The translations under genes were made by a program, and so were the position numbers. From a virus, in the IMG/VR virus record IMGVR_UViG_3300008117_000011, positions 159,672-223,671 of that record: a stretch of DNA of 64,000 bases. One strand, 5' to 3'. The notes beneath the pieces are model-generated. The model worked only from the letters and a program-made list of their open reading frames with translations. It was not told where the DNA came from and did no database searches. Each line of letters starts with the position of its first letter. The stretch's first letter is position 1. Positions 51,473 to 58,762 of this stretch are shown here, one piece after another.

Positions 51473-53032
51473 TTATGGATTTGTTGTTGTAGTTGTTGTT
51501 ATATTATGTGTTGTTGTAGTTGTTGTATTATCATTTATTGTGTAAGTAAAATCATTTGGCTCACAGAAAGTTGTTGAGCAATCTGGACAGAATGGGTTAA
51601 ACATTTTAAATTTATCTTTAAGAACTTCAAAGTTGTGTCTAATCTCACTTGAATCAAGTGGTTCAACGTACATTCTAAATTGTGATATACCACCCTCAAA
51701 TGTTCCAGCAAATTCCTGTTCAAGAAGGATATCTGTTTTAAGACCAGAAAGTGATGACATATCAAGAACTGACGTTGGGAAAAGTTCAGGATCTTGGATA
51801 TAAGGGCCCGTAAGACCACTACAAGATTGTGGGATAAGATTTTCGTGAAGTCCTTGAGTTCCACCACCCCAAGAAACATTAAAAGGAACCCCAACTTGTT
51901 TTTCCTTATCAGTACTTAAAGCTCTTGGTATTATCTCTTCAAAATCTTTTATTGTGTAAATTAACTTACCATTAACATAAATGAGTAAAGTCCCATTTCT
52001 AAATTTCTTATCATCAAGCCATTTATCATTTAACTGAACAATATCAATTTTTTCTGGTTGTTTTTTATTTGTGTATGGTGGCTTAATAAGGGCTATTGTG
52101 TTATTTGCAAGTGACTCAAGATATACACTTTCTGTTATATCACCAAGTCCACCATCATACCACAAATGACAGTTATTAAGATTTGTATCTCTTTTCCACA
52201 CAACATCAAGTAAGAACCAATGTTCAAAATCTAGATAAGCCGGATTTTCTTTTTCACAGGTTGGGTAAATTGGAGGTGTACACCATTCTTGTATTGTATA
52301 CCCAGTCATATATGTATTTCCAGTAACACAAGTTCCAGTTGTCTCACAACCACCAGTGAATTTCAATACTTTTATTCCGATTCCCGGATTTTTTGGGTCA
52401 CCACATAATTTAAATGAGATGTTATTTGACATTACATCAAATAATGGATCTGACTCACAAGTATTTTCAATTGAGGTGAATCCAGTTGATGGGCAATCAA
52501 CACAATCAAGACAACCCTCACAAGTTGTACAAGTTGGTGTACAAGTTGTGGTTGGGGTATTACAAGTATCTACTGGAGTTGGTTCTGGTGTTGGTGTCGG
52601 TGTTGGTGTTATAATAGTCTCACAATTATGTGTTCTACACTCCCACCCACAAGTCTGACATCCATAATCGTTACACCCACAACCACAACTTATTGATTTT
52701 GTAAGATCTCCTTGACATGCATTGCACCCATAATTTAAATGTGGGTCGTGAATTCCATCAGCAGATCTTGGTGGATAAAGATATATACATCTACTATTTG
52801 TAATAGTTTGGTTACAGCAAGCACAAGTTTGTAAACAATTCGCAAGTGGTGTTGTAACTCTTGTGTATCCACTAAAACAATTTGGTGTACCATCTGCGTA
52901 GTGGTAAAATTTATTTTCAGCTCTAGCGCCTAAATAAAAAAATGTATTTTTGTTTTTTGGGTATAACTGATTTAATGTCGTTTCATTTGGTAATGGATTG
53001 TATTCATTTGTCAATCTTGGTTTCAAGACCAT
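51473..53032 (-). CDS. Cys-rich LamG-like virion protein (C-terminal frame)
   Basis: Listed from ATG 53032, but the frame clearly extends upstream: codons to 53082 read YDYDIFPERVNKGWAVE before MVLKPRL, so it is a continuation of the 53053-53502 frame by a -1 shift. It contains a Cys-rich segment (LQTCACCNQT, then CGCGCNDYGCQTCGWEC and CTPTCTTCEGCLDC), a PTPTPTPEPTP linker and a LamG/concanavalin-type lectin fold (FEHWFLLDVVWKRD, LLIYVNGKLIYTI, GGISQFRMYVEPLDSSEI). Thr runs end the protein. Likely a virion surface lectin; many cysteines imply disulphides or metal binding. Total protein is about 676 aa. Confidence 0.75.
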   Translation of the reverse strand: MVLKPRLTNEYNPLPNETTLNQLYPKNKNTFFYLGARAENKFYHYADGTPNCFSGYTRVTTPLANCLQTCACCNQTITNSRCIYLYPPRSADGIHDPHLNYGCNACQGDLTKSISCGCGCNDYGCQTCGWECRTHNCETIITPTPTPTPEPTPVDTCNTPTTTCTPTCTTCEGCLDCVDCPSTGFTSIENTCESDPLFDVMSNNISFKLCGDPKNPGIGIKVLKFTGGCETTGTCVTGNTYMTGYTIQEWCTPPIYPTCEKENPAYLDFEHWFLLDVVWKRDTNLNNCHLWYDGGLGDITESVYLESLANNTIALIKPPYTNKKQPEKIDIVQLNDKWLDDKKFRNGTLLIYVNGKLIYTIKDFEEIIPRALSTDKEKQVGVPFNVSWGGGTQGLHENLIPQSCSGLTGPYIQDPELFPTSVLDMSSLSGLKTDILLEQEFAGTFEGGISQFRMYVEPLDSSEIRHNFEVLKDKFKMFNPFCPDCSTTFCEPNDFTYTINDNTTTTTTHNITTTTTTNP

Positions 53033-53052
53033 TTCAACAGCCCATCCTTTAT

Positions 53053-53502
53053 TTACCCTTTCTGGAAAAATATCATAGTCGTACCCAAACTATCAAATTT
53101 TACAGAGTCGTTGAAAATTCCTTGGGTAAAATTAATTGTTTGATTGTCCATATTATCAACAAGCCCATTATCAATACCGGTAAATCCAATATCACAACTG
53201 CTTGATTCTGAAAAACAAGAAAGGTCTTTATCATCTGGGTTATAGTAATTTTGAGATACTATAACATTATTTGGATTAAATTGTTTGTAATTTAAATTTA
53301 TTTGTTGGCTTGTCTCCGAGTCATCTAAATCAAAATAAAACGGGACTTTATTTCCATATGTTTGTGCAATTATATATGGTGAAAACACAACCTCCTCATT
53401 ATAATCCCTCTCATCTGATGCCAATGACATATCCATACCGTCATAAATTAGGTTCAGATTAAATTTTTTATAACTATACTGGTTAATATTTTGGTATGCC
53501 AT
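53053..53502 (-). CDS. N-terminal frame of the Cys-rich LamG-like virion protein
   Basis: The 149-aa frame begins AYQNINQYSYKKFNLNLIYDGMDMSLASDERDYN and ends artificially with TMIFFQKG and a stop at 53053. The expected continuation is in the -1 frame (GYDYDIFPERVNKGW). At the change of frame the sequence is T TTG GGT (minus strand, 53089-53083), a perfect X XXY YYZ -1 slippery heptamer: TTG can re-pair as TTT and GGT as GGG. Alternatively one G was lost from the G run. It is thus the first quarter of a single protein with the 51473-53032 frame. Confidence 0.7.
   Translation of the reverse strand: MAYQNINQYSYKKFNLNLIYDGMDMSLASDERDYNEEVVFSPYIIAQTYGNKVPFYFDLDDSETSQQINLNYKQFNPNNVIVSQNYYNPDDKDLSCFSESSSCDIGFTGIDNGLVDNMDNQTINFTQGIFNDSVKFDSLGTTMIFFQKG
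53083..53089 (-). promoter_or_regulatory. Candidate -1 ribosomal frameshift site T TTG GGT
   Basis: The heptamer follows the X XXY YYZ rule in the 149-aa frame: codon TTG at 53088-53086 and GGT at 53085-53083, with T at 53089. The -1 frame then continues as TAC (53082) into the 519-aa frame. I did not find an obvious pseudoknot, and no SD-like stimulator upstream. Confidence 0.45.
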
Positions 53503-53514
53503 ACTTATTTCTTA

Positions 53515-53521
53515 ATAAATA
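53515..53521 (-). promoter_or_regulatory. TATTTAT element upstream of the LamG-like gene
   Basis: Minus-strand TTGTATTTATTAAGAAATAAG precedes the ATG at 53502 by 12 nt, back to back with the plus-strand element at 53535. Confidence 0.45.
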
Positions 53522-53534
53522 CAACTAATCAAAG

Positions 53535-53541
53535 TATTTAT
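53535..53541 (+). promoter_or_regulatory. TATTTAT element upstream of the 288-aa gene
   Basis: AGTATTTATAATAAAATTAAAT precedes the ATG at 53555 by 13 nt and is the best example of the extended form AGTATTTATAATAAAA. Confidence 0.55.
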
Positions 53542-53554
53542 AATAAAATTAAAT

Positions 53555-54421
53555 ATGATAGAGTTTGAAAAACCATACTTTAGAAAGCCTTATTATTTCC
53601 GATTAGAAGATGGGAAAGATAAAATTTCTTTATATTATTCAGTTTCTGAAACAATATCTGAAGCAAAGGGTAAAGACAACAAAATTGATTTTGATAAAAC
53701 TAGTGAATCTGAACTAAAAAAATTAATAAAAAAAATTTTAGATTCAGGTAAAAAATTAAATCCAAAAGATGTTTATAATAGTCTTTTTAAATTAAAAAAT
53801 AAATCAAAGAATAACAAAACAAAAAAAGAAGGTGGTGAGATTGAGGAGCTTGTTGATGATGATGGTACATTTTCCACCTCAAATATCCCAATTCTTGATA
53901 TGGGTCAACATACTAGTTGGACACAAGATATGAGAGCAGCCCTTATTCGTCAAGCCGGATCTACATTCCCATTCAAGGCAAGAATTTATTATGGAGAATC
54001 CGAAGAAGAACAAGAAATTATTGACGAAGAGGATTTCTCTGACGCTTATGGTTATGAGGAAATTGAAGGTGAGGATGTTAAAACATTTAAAGGCTGTATA
54101 AGTGTCTTTAAAGATTTGGAAATTGAAGATCCTTTTGAGAGATATGAAAGATGTATGAGTTTTGGTTTTGACCCAGAACTTGACAAGAATCACCAACAAA
54201 GAATTGTTGAGTTAAAAAAAGAAAAAATGAAAAATATTCTTGATGAACTTTTGCTTAACAAAAAATCAGATGAAAAAGAAATATCAAAAAAGAATATTGA
54301 TGACGATACTGATGAAGAATCTGTAATATATAAATTACTTTTAAGAAATATAGAATCAATTAAAAAAATTGCAGAAAAAGAAAATATTGATATTTCTAAA
54401 CTAATTAAAAAATTAAAGTAG
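53555..54421 (+). CDS. Hypothetical acidic protein, possibly capsid- or scaffold-related
   Basis: The 288-aa protein has three regions: an N-terminal part with FEKPYFRKPYYFRLEDGKDK and a Lys-rich helical segment, a middle with LDMGQHTSWTQDMRAALIRQAGS and a DEEDFSDAYGYEE acid stretch, and a C-terminal part with coiled-coil-like heptads (VELKKEKMKNILDELLLNKK, then SIKKIAEKENIDISKLIKKLK). I do not recognise a family. It leads a plus-strand run of small proteins and has a TATTTAT element, so it may be a late, virion-related protein. The next gene begins one codon after its stop, suggesting an operon. Confidence 0.7.
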   Translation: MIEFEKPYFRKPYYFRLEDGKDKISLYYSVSETISEAKGKDNKIDFDKTSESELKKLIKKILDSGKKLNPKDVYNSLFKLKNKSKNNKTKKEGGEIEELVDDDGTFSTSNIPILDMGQHTSWTQDMRAALIRQAGSTFPFKARIYYGESEEEQEIIDEEDFSDAYGYEEIEGEDVKTFKGCISVFKDLEIEDPFERYERCMSFGFDPELDKNHQQRIVELKKEKMKNILDELLLNKKSDEKEISKKNIDDDTDEESVIYKLLLRNIESIKKIAEKENIDISKLIKKLK

Positions 54422-54422
54422 T

Positions 54423-54893
54423 TTGAATAAGGATTTATATAATAGACCAATAACCTTACCCAAAGAACTTACAGAATATCTTGGGACTTGTTTTGATCAT
54501 GCGCAAAATGCGGACGCAAACACAGAAGGGTTTAATAGAAACCAGGAACTAAGGGATAGTGGGTACGTCACATACCAGCAACTTGGTAGAATTAAAAACT
54601 GGTTTGATAATTATGGTGGTGACGGAAAAGACGCGCCATATATATTAAATGGTGGTGATTATATGAAAAGTTGGGTTGATAGAACTTTAGAACATTTAAG
54701 AACTGATGACTCAGTTACAAAACAAATAAGAAAAGATAATATGCCAGCGATGGTAGATAAAAAATTAGTAGATGATATGGGATGGCTTGCCGATATGAAT
54801 AGACCATCAAAAGAACATAGTAATTTTGTAGATGATATAAAAATTACAGAAAACCTAAAAAGGATAAACGATATAATGAAAAAACTACTCTAA
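54423..54893 (+). CDS. Conserved hypothetical protein (156 aa)
   Basis: The frame starts with TTG at 54423, two bases after the preceding stop, and no ATG follows nearby. It reads NKDLYNRPITLPKELTEYLGTCFDH, then GYVTYQQLGRIKNWFDNYGGDGKD, then YILNGGDYMKSWVDRTLEHLR. The 'ITLPKEL---L--C------A......V-Y--L-RIKNWFDNF-G' segment is a type I have seen in T4-like environmental phage clusters; function unknown. Its C-terminus, KITENLKRINDIMKKLL, is helical. It is translationally coupled to the next gene (overlapping ATG at 54893). Confidence 0.65.
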   Translation: MNKDLYNRPITLPKELTEYLGTCFDHAQNADANTEGFNRNQELRDSGYVTYQQLGRIKNWFDNYGGDGKDAPYILNGGDYMKSWVDRTLEHLRTDDSVTKQIRKDNMPAMVDKKLVDDMGWLADMNRPSKEHSNFVDDIKITENLKRINDIMKKLL

Positions 54894-55180
54894 TGGCAAC
54901 AACAGAAAGATTAGATTTTAGTCAACCAATGAATGATCTTGGTGTTATAGGTGAAGAACAAAGAAAAAGGTTAATACCAAAAAATGACTACAAACCAGTA
55001 AATCAATATTCATCAACAAACAAAGATGCAATATCCGATGGTGATGAGTTTGGTAAAGGTACCGGTACTTTTCTTGATACCGCAAATGGTGGGTCATCAA
55101 CAGACGTGTTTGAGAGAATTAACGAAATTAAAGTTAACGAGTATCAACCAGAAAAACCATACACCACTCCTAGTGCTTAA
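54893..55180 (+). CDS. Small hypothetical protein (95 aa)
   Basis: Reads TTERLDFSQPMNDLGVIGEEQRKRLIPKNDY, then GDEFGKGTGTFLDTANGGSSTDVFERINEIKVN. It is polar and likely partly disordered, with no domain I can name. It starts on the last base of the upstream stop and its stop codon shares one base with the following ATG, so all four genes from 53555 form a tightly coupled group. Confidence 0.6.
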   Translation: MATTERLDFSQPMNDLGVIGEEQRKRLIPKNDYKPVNQYSSTNKDAISDGDEFGKGTGTFLDTANGGSSTDVFERINEIKVNEYQPEKPYTTPSA

Positions 55181-55560
55181 TGAAACTTTACAATACATAT
55201 AAAAATCTTATTGTTGAGGTAGCATCAATTGATAATATCATTAACTCAATTAAAAATAAAAAAAGAGTTATTGTATATTATGATGGTGACGAACCGGGAG
55301 GTAAAGGGTTAAGGATTGTTGAGCCTGTTTGTTATGGGTATAGTAAAGCTGGTAATCCAGTTTTAAGAGCTTGGGACATTGAGGGTGCTTCACATAGAGC
55401 TTATTTAGGTGAAAAACCACTACCCAGTTGGAGGCTTTTTAGGATTGATAAAATTATAACTTATAAAGAAACAACTGAAAACTTCAATGAGATGAGACCA
55501 GACTACAATCCAAATGGTGACAAAAGTATGACAAGAGTTATTATAAACGCAACATTTTAA
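55180..55560 (+). CDS. WYL-like protein with T4-type capsid-targeting N-terminus
   Basis: The 126-aa protein has residues 1-17 MKLYNTYKNLIVEVASI. This resembles the capsid-targeting peptides of T4 internal proteins (MKxYxxFIxEA), which the prohead protease cuts after L/I-x-E; here I-V-E at 11-13. The remainder (RVIVYYDGDEPGGKGLRIVEPVCYGYSKAGNPVLRAW, then SHRAYLGEKPLPSWRLFRIDKI) is a small beta-barrel of the WYL type, with the conserved 'R-V-P---G-S--GN--L-AW' and 'W-LFR-D-I' features. WYL domains bind nucleic acids or ligands. I infer a virion-packaged, injected protein. Confidence 0.65.
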   Translation: MKLYNTYKNLIVEVASIDNIINSIKNKKRVIVYYDGDEPGGKGLRIVEPVCYGYSKAGNPVLRAWDIEGASHRAYLGEKPLPSWRLFRIDKIITYKETTENFNEMRPDYNPNGDKSMTRVIINATF

Positions 55561-55565
55561 AAAAT

Positions 55566-56162
55566 ATGAATTCTGAAGATCAATTATTGCAAAAATTAGT
55601 TATTGCAAAAAAAATAATGGAAAAACATAATGACATTAATAGAGGGACAGTACAAGAAAGTCCAACTATTAATACACCATCATTACAAGAGTTCCAACCA
55701 GCAAATGGCAACTACAATATCCCTAGTGAATTTTTGGGTGAAGAAGTTAAAATGACACAACAACACACCGAAATCCCAACACAAGACAGAATTATGGGTT
55801 CAAGATTACCTGACGAAATTAAAAGGTTAATGATTGAACACCCAATTGACAAACCAAATAATATGGGTGGAGCAACACTTTCAAACGATTTGGTGGAGAA
55901 AGCGTCAAGACTTATGAATGTTAACGCAAAGGGTGATACTGTTAATGAAAATAAAAAACAAATAACAAGTCACGAAAGACCACAAGGATTATTATCTGCG
56001 GATACCATTAGAGATATTGTAAGAGAAACTGTTGAGGACGTTTTAAAAGAAAATGGTTTACTTGTTGAGTCAACTAGAAAAAGTAACGATATGTTTAAAT
56101 TTAGAGTTGGTAACCACATATTTGAGGGTAAGGTAACAAACGTCAAAAAGATTTCTAAATAA
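55566..56162 (+). CDS. Hypothetical protein with a C-terminal L-V-E site and small beta tail
   Basis: The 198-aa protein is mostly polar and low-complexity from residue 30 to 120 (NTPSLQEFQPANGNYNIPSEF, PTQDRIMGSRLPDEIKRLM). Its last 60 residues, LLSADTIRDIVRETVEDVLKENGLLVE, form a helix ending in L-V-E, followed by a small beta tail (KSNDMFKFRVGNHIFEGKVTNVKKISK). L-V-E matches the prohead protease consensus, so the tail could be released on head maturation. It follows the WYL-like gene by 5 bp and precedes a strong terminator, ending this operon. Confidence 0.6.
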   Translation: MNSEDQLLQKLVIAKKIMEKHNDINRGTVQESPTINTPSLQEFQPANGNYNIPSEFLGEEVKMTQQHTEIPTQDRIMGSRLPDEIKRLMIEHPIDKPNNMGGATLSNDLVEKASRLMNVNAKGDTVNENKKQITSHERPQGLLSADTIRDIVRETVEDVLKENGLLVESTRKSNDMFKFRVGNHIFEGKVTNVKKISK

Positions 56163-56184
56163 ATTTAATTTATACTTAATGTGT

Positions 56185-56216
56185 AACCCTTTTATCGTTT
56201 GATAAAGGGGTTTTTT
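56185..56216 (+). terminator. Terminator ending the 53.5-56.2 kb operon
   Basis: AACCCTTTTATC (56185-56196) pairs with GATAAAGGGGTT (56201-56212) over 12 bp with one T-G wobble and a GTTT loop, followed by six T. It lies about 20 bp after the stop at 56162 and just before a strong promoter. Confidence 0.9.
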
Positions 56217-56230
56217 ATTTTAAAACAGAA

Positions 56231-56259
56231 TTGACTTGTTTCTCAATAAGGGTTATAAT
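56231..56259 (+). promoter_or_regulatory. Sigma70-like promoter of the glycosylation/nucleotide operon
   Basis: TTGACT (56231-56236), 17 nt, TATAAT (56254-56259), the consensus -10 and 5/6 of the -35. Transcription would start near 56266, about 17 nt before the ATG at 56283. It follows a terminator, which isolates it from the late operon upstream. Confidence 0.8.
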
Positions 56260-56282
56260 TTAATGGTAAATTGTATAAAATT

Positions 56283-57497
56283 ATGAGTAAAATTAGAGTA
56301 TTAGTCATCCCTTCAGATACATCGGGAGTCGGAAAATTCAGATCAGTTGATCCCCACGTTAAACTACAAAATATGTATCCGGATGAATTTCACGTTGATA
56401 TTAACTACCAACCAAATGTAAATGATATAAACTTTTGGAAAAATTATCAGATAGTTCACTTTCATAGAAACATTGGTCAAGACTATGATAGTTGTCCAAA
56501 ATTAATTAAAATGTTACAATCTATGGGTATTGTTGTAATTGGTGATGTTGATGATTACTGGTTACCAACAAAAGAGCACCCAATCCACCAACTAATTGTT
56601 CAAAACAAGTTACACGAAAAAATTGTAAATAATTTAAAAGTTTGTGATTATGTAATAACAACTACCGAAATTTTTGCAAATGAAATTAGAAAGTTTAATA
56701 AAAATGTAATTGTATTCCCAAATGGGGTTGACCCAGAGGACCCACAATTTAATGAACCAACACTTCCTTCAGAAAAAATTAGAGTTGGCTGGCTTGGTGG
56801 TTCATCTCACTTACACGACCTTAAACTTCTTGATGGTATGGTAAGTAAATTATCACCTATACAAGATAAATTACAATATTATGTTTGTGGTTTTGATATC
56901 CGTGGAAGTGTAACTGAAATTAATAAAACTACAGGTGAAAAAACCCAAAGACCAATTAGACCAGATGAAACTGTGTGGGTTAAGTATGAAGAAATTTTTA
57001 CAAACAATTACAAAATCATTACACCAAAATATAAAGAGTATCTTGATACATTTACAGAAAATGATTACTCTGGTGTTATGGATGAGAACTATGTTAGAGT
57101 TTGGACAAGACCTGTTACTAGTTACGCAAAGAATTACTCTAAGTTTGACATATCATTAGCACCAATTAAAAATCACGTATTTAACAGAATGAAATCACAA
57201 CTTAAGGTAATTGAAGCCGGTTTTTATAAAAAGGCATTAATTGCATCAAATGTTGGTCCGTATACTATTGATTTAAAACACGCGATGAAAAATGGTCAGT
57301 TTACTGATGGTAACGCTCTTCTTGTTGATGAAACTAGAAATCATAGTGATTGGGCTAAATCAATTAAGAAACTTGTTGAAAATCCTAATATGGTTGTAGA
57401 TCTTGGTGAAAGACTATATGAAACTGTTAAAGACAAATACAATTTACAAAATATAACTAAATTGCGAAAAGAATTTTACAAATCCCTAATTAAATAA
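56283..57497 (+). CDS. GT4-type glycosyltransferase
   Basis: The ATG at 56283 gives a 404-aa protein (an upstream TTG at 56271 would add four residues, MYKI). It has a GT-B fold: SKIRVLVIPSDTSGVGKFRSVDPHVKL, then VVIGDVDDYWLP, CDYVITTTEIFANEI, then VFPNGVDPEDPQ, KIRVGWLGGSSHLHDL and YSKFDISLAPIKNHVFNRMKSQLKVIEAGF. This is a donor-binding GT4 signature except that the usual E-x7-E is replaced by a K-x3-K-x2-EAG pattern. It lies first in the early operon. The donor and acceptor are unknown. Confidence 0.85.
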   Translation: MSKIRVLVIPSDTSGVGKFRSVDPHVKLQNMYPDEFHVDINYQPNVNDINFWKNYQIVHFHRNIGQDYDSCPKLIKMLQSMGIVVIGDVDDYWLPTKEHPIHQLIVQNKLHEKIVNNLKVCDYVITTTEIFANEIRKFNKNVIVFPNGVDPEDPQFNEPTLPSEKIRVGWLGGSSHLHDLKLLDGMVSKLSPIQDKLQYYVCGFDIRGSVTEINKTTGEKTQRPIRPDETVWVKYEEIFTNNYKIITPKYKEYLDTFTENDYSGVMDENYVRVWTRPVTSYAKNYSKFDISLAPIKNHVFNRMKSQLKVIEAGFYKKALIASNVGPYTIDLKHAMKNGQFTDGNALLVDETRNHSDWAKSIKKLVENPNMVVDLGERLYETVKDKYNLQNITKLRKEFYKSLIK

Positions 57498-57500
57498 TTT

Positions 57501-58202
57501 ATGATTACCATTCCAATTACTAAAATTTTATTTCTTGACATTGAGACTGTTGGTGGCTGTCCAGACTATGAATCTTGTCAAAGATTTAACCCAGAAATAT
57601 CTGACCAATTTGAAAAATACTTTGATTGGTTTCAAAAAAGATTTCCGGAAGACTTAGGTCTCTCAAAAGATGAGGTATTTGTTAAAAGAGCTGCACTTGT
57701 TCCGGAGTTCGCTAAAATTGTTTGTGTATCAATGGCTTTTGTGTTAGACAATGGAGAAGTAAAAAAACAAACCTTTTCAAGTGAAGACGAAAAAGAATTA
57801 TTAACACAAGTAAGAGCCCTTCTTGATAGATGTCATAAACTTGATTTCTATCTTTGTGGTCATAATTTAAAAAACTTTGACATTCCAATGCTTGCAAAAA
57901 GGATGATTATCAATGGAATTATGCCATCAAAAATCCTTCCATCTTACGATACAAAACCCTGGGAAGTAAAAGCAATTGACACAAAAGAAATCTGGCAGTA
58001 TGGTGCTTATTCATCTGTTGGCTCACTTGACTTAATGTGTTCTTGTCTTGGTATACCAACACCAAAAGATGGTGAGGTTTCAGGTGCTAATGTTCACAAA
58101 TCATATTGGGAAGAAAGAAAAATAAAAGAAATATCTGAATATTGTGAAAAGGATGTTGAGGTATTAGTTGAAGCTATAAAAAAATTAAAGGATTTAAAAT
58201 GA
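57501..58202 (+). CDS. 3'-5' exonuclease (PF10108-like DNA polymerase B exonuclease)
   Basis: The 233-aa protein carries the DEDD catalytic motifs: ExoI LFLDIETVGG (D14/E16 region), ExoII CGHNLKNFDIPML and ExoIII YCEKDVEVLVEA. The overall pattern 'LFLDIETV ... VCVSMAFV' is that of PF10108, a stand-alone exonuclease related to the proofreading domain of family B polymerases. It is distinct from the exonuclease within the polymerase gene at 24.7-27.7 kb. It might process DNA ends during replication or host DNA degradation. It overlaps the dUTPase start by 4 bp (ATGA), suggesting that both work in nucleotide and DNA metabolism. Confidence 0.85.
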   Translation: MITIPITKILFLDIETVGGCPDYESCQRFNPEISDQFEKYFDWFQKRFPEDLGLSKDEVFVKRAALVPEFAKIVCVSMAFVLDNGEVKKQTFSSEDEKELLTQVRALLDRCHKLDFYLCGHNLKNFDIPMLAKRMIINGIMPSKILPSYDTKPWEVKAIDTKEIWQYGAYSSVGSLDLMCSCLGIPTPKDGEVSGANVHKSYWEERKIKEISEYCEKDVEVLVEAIKKLKDLK

Positions 58203-58762
58203 TAAATGGAATAGAAGATTTGTTTGACGATTCAATCACAAACGCAGATTACGAAAAAATGGCTGAAGAATTTGGTTTTGATGTTAGAGAGTTAGCAAAA
58301 GAAATGGATGGATATCAACCAACAATGGGTATTAACTTTTCTTTGAGTAATCAAGATGCTGTTGAACCAAAATATGTTTATCCGACAGACTCTGGATTTG
58401 ATTTGTATTCAACAGAAGAACTATACGTAGGTCCACTTGAAAGGATTTTAGTTCCAACCGGTTTACACGTTGATATTCCAGATGGATATGAAATACAAGT
58501 AAGGTCAAAAAGTGGTTTAGCTTTAAAACAAGGACTTATGGTTTTAAACTCACCCGGTACCGTGGATCAAGGATATACTGGGGAAATCCAGGTTATTATT
58601 TTTAATACAGCAAAAAATGAAGTAACAATTAATAAAGGACAAAAAATTGCTCAAGCCGTAATTTGTCCGGTTGTTTCTGGTAAATGGGTTACATTTAAAA
58701 AGATTGACAACATAGAAGATAAAGATAGGTCTGATAAAGGATTTGGAAGTACTGGTATATGA
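58199..58762 (+). CDS. dut: dUTPase (deoxyuridine 5'-triphosphate nucleotidohydrolase)
   Basis: All five motifs of trimeric dUTPases are visible: motif 1 TDSGFDLYS, motif 2 RSKSGLALKQG, motif 3 GTVDQGYTGEI (with catalytic D), motif 4 GQKIAQAVICP and motif 5 DRSDKGFGSTG. The enzyme turns dUTP to dUMP and pyrophosphate, which keeps uracil out of the DNA and supplies dUMP for thymidylate. About 45 N-terminal residues (INGIEDLFDDSITNADYEKMAEEF) are an extension not needed for the fold, perhaps a helical interaction arm. It overlaps the upstream exonuclease gene by 4 bp and the downstream GT by 4 bp. Confidence 0.97.
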   Translation: MINGIEDLFDDSITNADYEKMAEEFGFDVRELAKEMDGYQPTMGINFSLSNQDAVEPKYVYPTDSGFDLYSTEELYVGPLERILVPTGLHVDIPDGYEIQVRSKSGLALKQGLMVLNSPGTVDQGYTGEIQVIIFNTAKNEVTINKGQKIAQAVICPVVSGKWVTFKKIDNIEDKDRSDKGFGSTGI

